From Euryarchaeota archaeon UBA220 (GTDB taxonomy: Archaea; Thermoplasmatota; Poseidoniia; Poseidoniales; Thalassarchaeaceae): 22,081 nucleotides of DNA. This document shows positions 1-7,436 of the stretch, one piece after another. The DNA lies in NCBI GenBank assembly GCA_002501885.1, contig DAON01000077.1, positions 50,810 through 72,890 of the forward strand, given 5' to 3'. The first letter of the stretch is position 1. Each line of letters begins with the position of its first letter. The notes beneath the pieces were generated by a model, which did no database searches, was not told the origin of the DNA, and saw only the letters and a list, made by a program, of their open reading frames with translations. A program made the position numbers and the translations under genes.

Positions 1-10
1 TTTAACATCG

Positions 11-1024
11 ATGGAGCATCGTTCATACATGGGCCGCGGATTCTCCGACATTAGCCGCCTTTGCGCCCTAATGATTGCCGCCCTAATCCTAACTTTCTCA
101 CCATCAGCTACTGCTCAGATAGCAACAGCTGAGATGACAATAATTTCAACGCATACTCATGACCAATCTGCCTTCACACAGGGCCTTGAGTTGCATAATG
201 ACTTTCTCTACGAAAGCACCGGCTTGTACGGACAATCTAGCCTTAGAAAAGTAGATCCAGATAGTGGCGAAGTCCTACAAATCAAGATGCTAAACGAATC
301 CTATTTTGGTGAAGGCATCACAATCGTCAATGATAGTATCTATATGCTTACTTGGAAACAAGAAATAGCCCTGATTTACGATATCGAATCTTTTGATTTA
401 GTGGCCAACCTAAGTTACTCCGGGGAGGGATGGGGGTTGTGCTATGACGGAACTCATTTAGTGATGTCAAACGGGAGCTCCGATTTGACATTCAGAGATC
501 CCTCGGACTTTACTGTAATTTCTACCATCACTGTAAGCGACGGAGGATCTGAAATCGATCTACTGAATGAGCTCGAGTGCGTCGGAGAAGTCGTTTATGC
601 AAATGTATGGGGCAGCAATTTGATTGTTGCAATCGACAAATCGTCTGGAGATGTCTTGTATACTATCGACGCATCTTCATTATCTCACGGCGAGTCGAAT
701 GACCCCAATGCCGTTCTAAACGGGATTGCCTACATTCCAGACCGTGATGCCTTTCTCCTCACAGGGAAAAATTGGAGTTCAATGCACTTGGTTTCATTCT
801 ATTCTGAAGAACAGGTTAATGGTGAAGAATCAGATTCACTAATCATATCTATTCTGAGCGTAATTTGGCCCGTCTTCTTAATCGCTATTCTCATTATCTT
901 CCTCAGTTCAATGAGGCTGTTGAGTGCAGTCATTAGATTCCTAATCGTGTTAATCGCCAAGCGACAAACTGAACAGCCTTCTCAGATTAGCGATACATCG
1001 TCACAGGGGGCCGAGGAGCAATGA
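11..1024 (+). CDS. Exported glutaminyl-peptide cyclotransferase (plant/bacterial-type glutamine cyclotransferase) with C-terminal membrane anchor
   Basis: Resembles the beta-propeller glutamine cyclotransferase family, which converts N-terminal glutamine to pyroglutamate on exported proteins. Seen: a signal-peptide-like stretch at residues 16-36 ending near Ala-Thr-Ala-Gln; family motifs AFTQGLE (54-60), LYESTGLYGQS (66-76), YFGEG (98-102), LTWK (113-116), GEGWGLCYDG (138-147), ANVW (197-200) and NDPNAVLNGIA (230-240), spread over the propeller. After the catalytic domain comes a hydrophobic segment at about 277-299, a second at 303-316 and a short polar tail, so the enzyme is probably held at the outer face of the membrane. 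It ends with a stop that overlaps the next gene's ATG (ATGA), which implies one transcript. The start at 11 could instead be Met7 (base 29); upstream sequence is not visible. Family call is strong; the anchor topology is inferred. Confidence 0.85.
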   Translation: MEHRSYMGRGFSDISRLCALMIAALILTFSPSATAQIATAEMTIISTHTHDQSAFTQGLELHNDFLYESTGLYGQSSLRKVDPDSGEVLQIKMLNESYFGEGITIVNDSIYMLTWKQEIALIYDIESFDLVANLSYSGEGWGLCYDGTHLVMSNGSSDLTFRDPSDFTVISTITVSDGGSEIDLLNELECVGEVVYANVWGSNLIVAIDKSSGDVLYTIDASSLSHGESNDPNAVLNGIAYIPDRDAFLLTGKNWSSMHLVSFYSEEQVNGEESDSLIISILSVIWPVFLIAILIIFLSSMRLLSAVIRFLIVLIAKRQTEQPSQISDTSSQGAEEQ

Positions 1025-1770
1025 CGGAGTCCGCAGAGGATCAATTCGAGGACTATAGTGCCATGAGTCTGTGGCTGCATGACCTTTCAATTGATCCAGC
1101 CACTAGAGTGGCTGGTGGATTGATGATTTTCGTTGGAAGTCTACTTGGACTTCTTTTGGGTATTGCATTAATCTCAGCTAATGTTGGAGAGATTCTTTCG
1201 GGCCAATTGGATGGCTCTGATGGTGTAGCAGATGTCAATGGAACTGCCATCACTGCTCTACAAGACAGTGGCACAGGCGGCGAGCCAGCAGAAGGCGTCA
1301 CAGTCTCTCTGATTGATTCTGATGGCCTAGTTGTTGGCGTTGATGAAACTGACTCTGGAGGCCGATTTTCTGTTAAGGATGTCCCTAGAAGAACCGCTAC
1401 TCTATTGGTCGAACACCCAGGTAATCGTACAGTCGAGATCACATTAGTCCCAGGAGATCATGCCCAGATTTCAGTCACTCTAACTCCGGGCAATGGGGTC
1501 GATAAAATCGATATGTCGGGCGAAAGCCACCTTGCCGAATCAGTCCTAATTGGTTCGATGATTGCAGCAATGACTCTGCTAGCCGGTCTAGCGGGAATGG
1601 TTGGAGGTTTAGAGGCATACAGAGGTGATCGCTTCCGCAAGACATGGTGGTTAGCATTCTTTGGTTTATGGAGCAGAGGAATGCTCTTCATCGGTCCGAT
1701 GTTAATTCTAATTGGCATGGGGATGGTGAGCCTATCCAGAGATCAGTTCACCGATTACACGAGAGACTAA
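1021..1770 (+). CDS. Membrane protein with carboxypeptidase-regulatory-like (CarboxypepD_reg) domain
   Basis: Unnamed membrane protein of 249 residues. Seen: a helix at about 31-53, an extracytoplasmic-looking beta domain at about 68-157, then two helices at about 172-195 and 211-236. The soluble part has the pattern of a carboxypeptidase regulatory-like or Cna-B-like fold: a VNGT start, EGVTVSLID, a glycine turn before RFSVKDVP, and LLVEHPG followed by a TVEITLVPGD strand. Such domains are structural or adhesive rather than catalytic. The ATG overlaps the stop of the glutaminyl cyclase gene by four bases, so the two are probably translationally coupled and may act together at the cell surface. 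The thymidylate kinase gene follows after 12 bases. No specific function can be given. Confidence 0.75.
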   Translation: MTESAEDQFEDYSAMSLWLHDLSIDPATRVAGGLMIFVGSLLGLLLGIALISANVGEILSGQLDGSDGVADVNGTAITALQDSGTGGEPAEGVTVSLIDSDGLVVGVDETDSGGRFSVKDVPRRTATLLVEHPGNRTVEITLVPGDHAQISVTLTPGNGVDKIDMSGESHLAESVLIGSMIAAMTLLAGLAGMVGGLEAYRGDRFRKTWWLAFFGLWSRGMLFIGPMLILIGMGMVSLSRDQFTDYTRD

Positions 1771-1782
1771 GGGAGGACTTCC

Positions 1783-3126
1783 GTGTATCTAATTACAATA
1801 GAGGGCGGAGATGGAAGTGGCAAGGGTCTGGCCACAAAGATAGTCTCAGAAGTTCTACATAAGGAATTTTCATTCACCTCGGTAGAAGTGACGGGCGAAC
1901 CTCGAAGAGAGCACCCCTTAGGCAGGTTGGCAATCGATGCTGTTCGTGAGAGGAAGATGCCCCCGGAAGAGGAAGCCGGCCTCTTTGCAGCCGATAGGGT
2001 AGACCATTCTCATGGGTGGATACTTCCTAGGCTCGAGGAAGGCAAAGTAGTAGTTAGTGAGAGGAATATCCACTCTTCTCTAGTGTATCAAGGAATTGTT
2101 GGAGGAGCTGGAGTTGACAGAATCGCGAATATGAATTCAGCAGCCTTAGTGCCCGACCTATGTATTTGGGTTGATTGCGACCCCGAGGTTGCCATGAAGA
2201 GAATACAGAGTGGAACTCTCAGGGCGCTTAGCAATAAAGAAGAGTACTTCGAAACCACTGATCTCCAAAGAAGCATTAGGCAGGGCTACGCATCTCTGTT
2301 ATCTGGAGAGATTGAGATGCCAACTCCATTCGACATGGGTGCCCTTATCGGGCCCATTTTGAATGAAGGTACTGAGTCCGAATTCAGGGCCGAACTTACT
2401 AGGAGAATTCGCAGATTTATCCATAACAGGCATCCGCCGCTGAATGTCGATGTAGAAACTGTAGAGAGACATCTGATTCGCAGACTACTCAGGACTAGAA
2501 AGGGCCAGACCACTCTGAGTGGTATCGGAGTAGAGTCCTCCGGCTCGAGCCAAGATTGGCTTCAAGGAATCGCACCCTGGCGAGCAGTTAGAGACGCCCA
2601 AAAAGAACACTCATCAGTACTGGCTAGCCTAGGTGAAAACACTAGGGCAGACATACCGAAGAACATCCTCTCTCACTCAATGGCCTCGGTCTGCGGAACC
2701 TTATCTCTAGTGCCATCTGCGGATATCTCAGAGCTCCGTTCTGCCCTAGGTCCTGTGAGAACTGTCTCTGAGCGACATACTCAGAGGATAGTAAAGTATC
2801 TGCATGAGCATACAGATTGGGTCCACAAACACAAATCTCTGCTTGGCAGGGAAGCACCAAGATCAATTCTCAGGCAACGATACAGGGCAGTAGGGATGAC
2901 TTTGCTTGCTATATGGCCACTCAAAGAGGCAATCAGAAAATGGATGGAAGACAACCCCACAACTCATCTCAGATATGCCATGGGACAAATAGTAAGATCA
3001 GGGCAATATCCCTCGGCGATAAACGACACTCTGGCTAGGATTTCCCTTATTGGTTCAGGAACAGATGGAAGAAGTGCTCCGGCCGGCCCTAGTGGGCTTG
3101 TTACTTGGTGGCAACACTCTGCATAA
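1783..3126 (+). CDS. tmk: Thymidylate kinase with a long C-terminal extension of unknown function
   Basis: N-terminal about 210 residues match thymidylate kinase, which phosphorylates dTMP to dTDP in the cytoplasm. Seen: P-loop EGGDGSGKG at 7-15, TGEPRREHPLG at 37-47 in the position of the usual TREPGGTPLG segment, FAADRVDH at 68-75, and SERNIHSSLVYQG at 92-104 where the family usually has a D-R-Y/F-x(2)-S motif before AYQG. Typical enzymes are about 200-215 residues; this one has 447. Residues about 216-447 are rich in Arg, His and Trp, contain several predicted helices, end in GLVTWWQHSA and match nothing I recognise. Start is GTG at 1783, chosen because GGGAGG sits 6 bases upstream and the protein then begins directly at the first strand. 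The stop abuts the stop of the convergent DUF2085 gene. Confidence 0.82.
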   Translation: MYLITIEGGDGSGKGLATKIVSEVLHKEFSFTSVEVTGEPRREHPLGRLAIDAVRERKMPPEEEAGLFAADRVDHSHGWILPRLEEGKVVVSERNIHSSLVYQGIVGGAGVDRIANMNSAALVPDLCIWVDCDPEVAMKRIQSGTLRALSNKEEYFETTDLQRSIRQGYASLLSGEIEMPTPFDMGALIGPILNEGTESEFRAELTRRIRRFIHNRHPPLNVDVETVERHLIRRLLRTRKGQTTLSGIGVESSGSSQDWLQGIAPWRAVRDAQKEHSSVLASLGENTRADIPKNILSHSMASVCGTLSLVPSADISELRSALGPVRTVSERHTQRIVKYLHEHTDWVHKHKSLLGREAPRSILRQRYRAVGMTLLAIWPLKEAIRKWMEDNPTTHLRYAMGQIVRSGQYPSAINDTLARISLIGSGTDGRSAPAGPSGLVTWWQHSA

Positions 3127-3909
3127 TCACTTCATCATCAGTCTGGCATTTGCAGGTAGGGAAACTCTAGTTGCATCTTCATCAAAGAATGCAGCACGGG
3201 CGCACAGTGCGGCCGAGAACCACCAGCCAATTACCAGGCCCGAGAATAGTCCCGTGACGACCCTAACTGGATTAGTTGACTCATATCCAGTCAGAAGTTG
3301 GGTAAATCCATCTATGCCCATCGGGGCAATCCCAATCCCAATCAATAGTAGCATGGCGACCATTCTCCTATCTTTGAGATACAGAGTTTCTATTTTCTCA
3401 TCAGGAAATACAGATAAGAAAGTATCGCGAACAGTCCATCTGTTCACTCCTCTAAGGCCGAATAAAGCAGCACCGATGAATAGCCCTATGAAGATGCCAA
3501 TGTCTCTAGTACAGACAGGCATTTGATTCCCATTAATTTCCCAAGATCTCTCGTGCTTTTGATGACAATTCAAGTCACCAAATGCGTAGACAAATCCCCA
3601 AAACGGATTTAATTCAGACCAAGCAAATGTTCCCCTAGAGGGCTGATCGTGTCCTAATTTAGCATCGTCTCCATGATTCAAATTACCCCAGCTTTCTTGA
3701 CTTGCATAATCCAAAGCGTTGGCTCTGCCAGATAGTTCCGGTACCGTCCCTTCTGGTAGAACAAGAGGAACTAGAAAACATAGCAATAGATACGCTCCGG
3801 CCGCAGCAGCGACAATTCTACCTACTCGTTGCTCACGTTCACGACTAGTTAGGCCATTACGCAGGGTCACATTTTCAGCATCATTGAGTAGCATTTGATG
3901 TTTTTTCAT
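3127..3909 (-). CDS. DUF2085 family membrane protein
   Basis: A 260-residue protein with four likely membrane helices (about 30-51, 136-152, 184-199 and 216-238). The family signature is visible: CHQKHERSW at 115-123, MPVCTRDIGIF at 130-140 (the conserved Cys-x-Arg-x-x-Gly pattern) and PMGIDGFTQLL at 196-206. These place it in DUF2085, small membrane proteins with invariant Cys, His and Arg residues and no established biochemical role. The segment at about 52-112 between the first helix and the CHQ motif is long and polar, rich in Asn, Asp and His, and probably lies outside the membrane. The gene is alone on its strand: it is divergent from the Smr gene with a 41-base spacer and convergent with the thymidylate kinase gene with zero spacer. 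No convincing promoter element was found. Confidence 0.8.
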   Translation of the reverse strand: MKKHQMLLNDAENVTLRNGLTSREREQRVGRIVAAAAGAYLLLCFLVPLVLPEGTVPELSGRANALDYASQESWGNLNHGDDAKLGHDQPSRGTFAWSELNPFWGFVYAFGDLNCHQKHERSWEINGNQMPVCTRDIGIFIGLFIGAALFGLRGVNRWTVRDTFLSVFPDEKIETLYLKDRRMVAMLLLIGIGIAPMGIDGFTQLLTGYESTNPVRVVTGLFSGLVIGWWFSAALCARAAFFDEDATRVSLPANARLMMK

Positions 3910-3950
3910 ACTACCCCTGAATTCTTGAGCGATAACCGCTTAGGGTAATT

Positions 3951-4733
3951 GTGGCAGACTTAGGTAGAAGGGATGCAGTCTGGTTAGGAATCGTTGTAGG
4001 TTCTATGGTCGCAGTCATGGGTTCGTTCATTGTTTTCTTCCTAAGTGGACTCGATAATCCAGATGTTCTCAAAGCCGCTCGTTCTGGTGCAGTTTCGGGC
4101 CTAGCAGCTTCGGTAATTGTGACAACATTTGCTCTCCACAGATTGAGGGAACAATCGAAATCTGGCAGAGATATGAAGTCTATTAGAGAGTCCGAGGTAA
4201 TCAAAGTCAGAGCAATACTCACTCCGATAGAAGAAAGAGCATATGTTGGGGCCTCTAAATCTTGGTCGGTGGAAGAGAATATACGAAGAGACAGAGGAGT
4301 CTTAGTAGTGGATTTACATGGCCTCGATGTACCATCAGCTGCAGCCTTGGCAGATTTGTTATTGGAAAATAGATCAAGCCTTGGTCGTCTGAAAATAATT
4401 ACGGGAAATGGAGAGGGTACTCGTCCAAGTTCTGCCGACCCTGGAATCAGACCAGCTGTCATTCAACGACTCAAAGTCGGAGCACTGAAAGCAGAGTGGC
4501 AGATTATTCAGAAGTCAAGCTCATTAGTTCTCAGACCAATGGGAAGGGCACCAACTCCAAGACAATGGGCTACGCGCTTCGCTGTATTCATAATCCCAAT
4601 GACTGGAACCATGACTTTGGCATTTCGAGACTTGGCAGGAAATAGTTTGGAGCAGCAGGGGATGATGTTTGGTGCTGCAGCAGGGGTTTTGTTGACTGGA
4701 CTACTTTCTAGTTACAGAGACCGCACTTCCTAG
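3951..4733 (+). CDS. Integral membrane protein with a central Smr domain
   Basis: A 260-residue protein in which an Smr-type domain lies between membrane segments. Seen: hydrophobic helices at about 10-33 and 45-62; a soluble region at about 64-200 holding the Smr hallmarks VVDLHGLDVPSAA (119-131), LKIITGNGEG (147-156) and GIRPAVIQRL (165-174); then hydrophobic segments at about 207-226 and 237-253. In known Smr proteins the DLHG and HGxG motifs belong to a compact nucleic-acid-binding or nicking fold, as in MutS2; here the second motif reads TGNGEG. Start is GTG at 3951; no good ribosome binding site or TATA box is evident in the 41-base divergent spacer. The stop interlocks with the stop of the small zinc-ribbon gene on the opposite strand. 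The Smr call is good; a membrane-tethered role is inference. Confidence 0.72.
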   Translation: MADLGRRDAVWLGIVVGSMVAVMGSFIVFFLSGLDNPDVLKAARSGAVSGLAASVIVTTFALHRLREQSKSGRDMKSIRESEVIKVRAILTPIEERAYVGASKSWSVEENIRRDRGVLVVDLHGLDVPSAAALADLLLENRSSLGRLKIITGNGEGTRPSSADPGIRPAVIQRLKVGALKAEWQIIQKSSSLVLRPMGRAPTPRQWATRFAVFIIPMTGTMTLAFRDLAGNSLEQQGMMFGAAAGVLLTGLLSSYRDRTS

Positions 4734-4870
4734 GAATAGTCCGGCACTCCCTCACAACAAGCCTCGACCACTCTGCGACACCTCGGGCACTCCATGTGCT
4801 GCCTCATTGGAATTGCTGAGCCAACGAATCCGCATTCGCACCGGATATCTTCACAGTGGTCTACATCCAC
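4730..4870 (-). CDS. Small zinc-ribbon protein (46 aa) at the end of the suf operon
   Basis: A short reading frame from GTG at 4870 to TAG at 4730-4732, fitting the 165-base gap between the Smr gene and sufD. The peptide is cysteine-rich: CECG at residues 11-14, CPRC at 28-31 and a CC pair at 38-39, with His5, Cys6, His25 also available, the layout of a small zinc ribbon. AGAGG lies 4 bases upstream of the GTG, and an alternative in-frame TTG lies eight codons upstream. It lies 28 bases downstream of sufD on the same strand, so it is probably read from the suf transcript. Its TAG shares a CTAG with the convergent Smr gene stop, the same arrangement as two other convergent pairs here, which supports it being real. 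It could be a metal or redox accessory to Fe-S assembly, or unrelated. Confidence 0.55.
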   Translation of the reverse strand: MDVDHCEDIRCECGFVGSAIPMRQHMECPRCRRVVEACCEGVPDYS

Positions 4871-4898
4871 GAAGCCTCTGAGTGAAAGTAGGCACAAA

Positions 4899-6014
4899 TC
4901 AGTTATCTATTCCTGAACCCAATCTTTCTAGTTCTGAAGACAGAAGGACAACTAACCAGTCATGCAGATTCTCACTACCCATTTCTGATAGAGTTGAGTT
5001 TAGGAAAGCGGCAATCAGAACCCTCCTTGCCTCGGAGGGATCCAACCCTCTAGCTTGTAGATAGAACAATTGATTTTCATCCAGAGGTCCATTTGCAGTG
5101 CCATGCCCACAACCCACAACCTCATGTTCGAGAACTTCTAACTCTGGAATCGAATCTGCTTCAGCGTCTTTGGAGAGTAGAAGGTTGTGGAATATTTGAG
5201 CCGCATCGGCTCCCTTTGAACCATCCATTACCTTCAGCATTCCAGTGCCTACGGTTCTACTATCTCCTCCGCACGCTGAATGCCAAGAGAGCCTACTGAA
5301 AGTCTCCGGCGCATCGTGCAGAATCTCTACATGGTGATCAAGATGCATTGAGCCGGCACCAAGAACTGAACCAAGAACTCTAACACTACCTCCTGGTTCT
5401 TTCAGAAGATATCTCAAATCAGTCTTGGTTCTGTCCGATCCCGATGAAACGGTACCAGCCCGAACCTGTGCATCTCTTCCGATATCCAAAGAATCTACCC
5501 TGAGCATCGTACCTTGCTGCATCAGACCGACCACAATATCGTTTACGATACTACCAGACCCAACTTCTCCAGTTCTCAAAAGTCCAAACCAGTCTCCACG
5601 GCCTCTAACACGGGTAATCAGTTCAAACTCACTCAACTCTCCTATCTGTAAATTCAGGTGAACTGCAGAGTTACCTTCTCCCGTGTCGATATCGAGCAGA
5701 AGAGGCGTGCCCAAATTGAATTTGGAATCTATCTTTACCTTCCACCCGGAAGTAGCAGTAACCGCTCCTAGAAATGAAAGCGTTACGGGGTCCGAGTCGG
5801 GCAAATCTCCCAAGTCCAAATCCACTCTCTCCAGTGAAACTCCCTTTGGAACAGGACTGCCATCGAGTTTGGTTATTGAGACAGAGCCCGAACTGATATC
5901 CGGAACTTCCGTTACATCACCTGTAGGGTGAACTCTTCTCCAAGGAGTGTATCTCCATAGATGGTCGGCCCTGTCAGGCTGTGGCAGTGATAGATAATCA
6001 GCAGCAGTTTGCAA
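4899..6014 (-). CDS. sufD: Fe-S cluster assembly protein SufD
   Basis: A 371-residue SufB/SufD-family protein, partner of SufB and SufC in the SUF scaffold that builds iron-sulfur clusters in the cytoplasm. Seen: WRYTPWRRVHP at 20-30, as in SufD N-termini; a beta-helix-like middle; and the C-terminal signature with CGHGTANG (His304), LDENQLFYLQARGL and a following EARRVLIAAF helix. His304 sits where SufD has its conserved cluster-assembly histidine (assigned by motif context). The N-terminal alpha-helical part is shorter than in many bacterial SufD proteins. Start is TTG at 6014, preceded by GAGGTGG that begins at the SufB stop; this is only 9 bases after sufB, so translation is probably coupled. 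Gene order sufC-sufB-sufD makes the identity secure. Confidence 0.93.
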   Translation of the reverse strand: MQTAADYLSLPQPDRADHLWRYTPWRRVHPTGDVTEVPDISSGSVSITKLDGSPVPKGVSLERVDLDLGDLPDSDPVTLSFLGAVTATSGWKVKIDSKFNLGTPLLLDIDTGEGNSAVHLNLQIGELSEFELITRVRGRGDWFGLLRTGEVGSGSIVNDIVVGLMQQGTMLRVDSLDIGRDAQVRAGTVSSGSDRTKTDLRYLLKEPGGSVRVLGSVLGAGSMHLDHHVEILHDAPETFSRLSWHSACGGDSRTVGTGMLKVMDGSKGADAAQIFHNLLLSKDAEADSIPELEVLEHEVVGCGHGTANGPLDENQLFYLQARGLDPSEARRVLIAAFLNSTLSEMGSENLHDWLVVLLSSELERLGSGIDN

Positions 6015-6023
6015 GCTACCACC

Positions 6024-7436
6024 TCAGCCTATGCTTCCTTCCATCTCAAGGGCCATTAATTGATTCAACTCAACTGCGTATTCCATAGGCAACTCTCTGG
6101 TAAATGGCTCAAAGAATCCGTTTACGATCATGGCCAAAGCCTCTTCTTCCGAATGACCTCTACTCATTAGATAGAACAACTGATCATCACTAACCTTGGA
6201 AACACTAGCTTCGTGTTCACATCTCGCAGTTGGGTTAGCAACCTCCATTGTTGGGTATGTGTCGGAGCGACTTTCTTCATCTAGAATCAATGCATCACAA
6301 ACTACATTCAGTTTGCAGTTCTCTGCTTTCGGAGACACGGTCACCTGCCCCCTATAGGTCCCTCTGCCGCCATTCTTACTGATACTCTTGGAAAGAATCT
6401 TACTTGTAGTATTGGATGCCAAATGGTGGATTTTTGCCCCCGCATCTTGATGCTGTCCGTCTCCTGAATATGCAACTGAGATGACCTCAGCATGAGCTCC
6501 TTCTCCCTTCAGGATAACAGCTGGGTACTTCATAGTCAACTTACTACCAATGTTTCCATCAACCCACTCAATCTTTGCATTTTCATGCGCAATGCCTCGC
6601 TTAGTCACAAGGTTGTAAACATTTGAACTCCAGTTCTGTACTGTCGAGTATCTGATATGAGCACCAGGCAATGCAATCAGCTCGACTACTGCAGAGTGCA
6701 AAGAATCGGTTGAGTAACTCGGTGCCGTACAACCCTCGACATAGTGAATGCTACTGCCCTCGTCGGCGATAATCAGAGTCCTCTCAAACTGCCCCATATT
6801 CTTCGCATTTATTCTGAAGTATGCTTGGACAGGCATCTCGACATGGACTCCCTTTGGGACATAGATGAATGATCCACCAGACCAAACCGCAGTGTTTAGT
6901 GCTGAGAACTTGTTGTCGGTTAGTGGCACTACTGAGCAGAACCACTTCTTGACCAGATCAGGATATTCCTTCAGTCCACTATCCATGTCAAGGAAGATGA
7001 CACCTTGTTTTTCCAAGTCCTCACGGATGCTGTGGTACACAGCCTCCGACTCATACTGTGCAGTAACTCCAGAGAGCCATTTCTGCTCAGCCTCTGGAAT
7101 CCCCAATCGGTCGAAGGTGTTGCGAATCTCCTCAGGAACATCATCCCAATCTTTCTCAGTCGTCTCCGATGAGCGAAGATAGTAACAAATAGAATCGAAA
7201 TCAATTTCACCTAACGCACTCGTATTCCCCCACTTAGGCATAGGGCGATTGACAAAGTGATTGTATGCCTTGACCCGGAGCTCAGTCATCCACTCCGGCT
7301 CTTCTTTGAGTTTGGAAATCTCTCTAACTACTTCCTCCGAGAGCCCGAAGTCGAATCTAATGGTCGAGTTCTCAGTATCTTTCCATCCTGCTTTGTAGTC
7401 CCCAACGGCTTCTCTGGCTTCTTGATTGTCTGGCAT
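6024..7436 (-). CDS. sufB: Fe-S cluster assembly protein SufB
   Basis: A 470-residue SufB, the main scaffold subunit of the SufBCD complex. Seen: YVPKGVHVEMPVQAYFRIN at 192-210, VEGCTAPSYS at 233-242, NWSSNVYNLVTKR at 268-280, GEGAHAEVISVAYSG at 311-325, and the C-terminal block with ENCKLNVVCDAL at 372-383 and ARCEHEASVSKV at 404-415. By motif context Cys380 and Glu407 correspond to the residues implicated in cluster assembly in bacterial SufB. Length is normal for the family. Its ATG shares one base with the sufC stop (TGATG), and GGAGG lies 7 bases upstream, inside the end of sufC. This is the middle gene of the suf operon. Confidence 0.96.
   Translation of the reverse strand: MPDNQEAREAVGDYKAGWKDTENSTIRFDFGLSEEVVREISKLKEEPEWMTELRVKAYNHFVNRPMPKWGNTSALGEIDFDSICYYLRSSETTEKDWDDVPEEIRNTFDRLGIPEAEQKWLSGVTAQYESEAVYHSIREDLEKQGVIFLDMDSGLKEYPDLVKKWFCSVVPLTDNKFSALNTAVWSGGSFIYVPKGVHVEMPVQAYFRINAKNMGQFERTLIIADEGSSIHYVEGCTAPSYSTDSLHSAVVELIALPGAHIRYSTVQNWSSNVYNLVTKRGIAHENAKIEWVDGNIGSKLTMKYPAVILKGEGAHAEVISVAYSGDGQHQDAGAKIHHLASNTTSKILSKSISKNGGRGTYRGQVTVSPKAENCKLNVVCDALILDEESRSDTYPTMEVANPTARCEHEASVSKVSDDQLFYLMSRGHSEEEALAMIVNGFFEPFTRELPMEYAVELNQLMALEMEGSIG

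Noticed and set aside
3050..3526. Plus-strand open frame of 158 codons after the thymidylate kinase
   Set aside because: It is antisense to the DUF2085 gene, whose motifs are clear on the minus strand, and it overlaps the kinase end in another frame.
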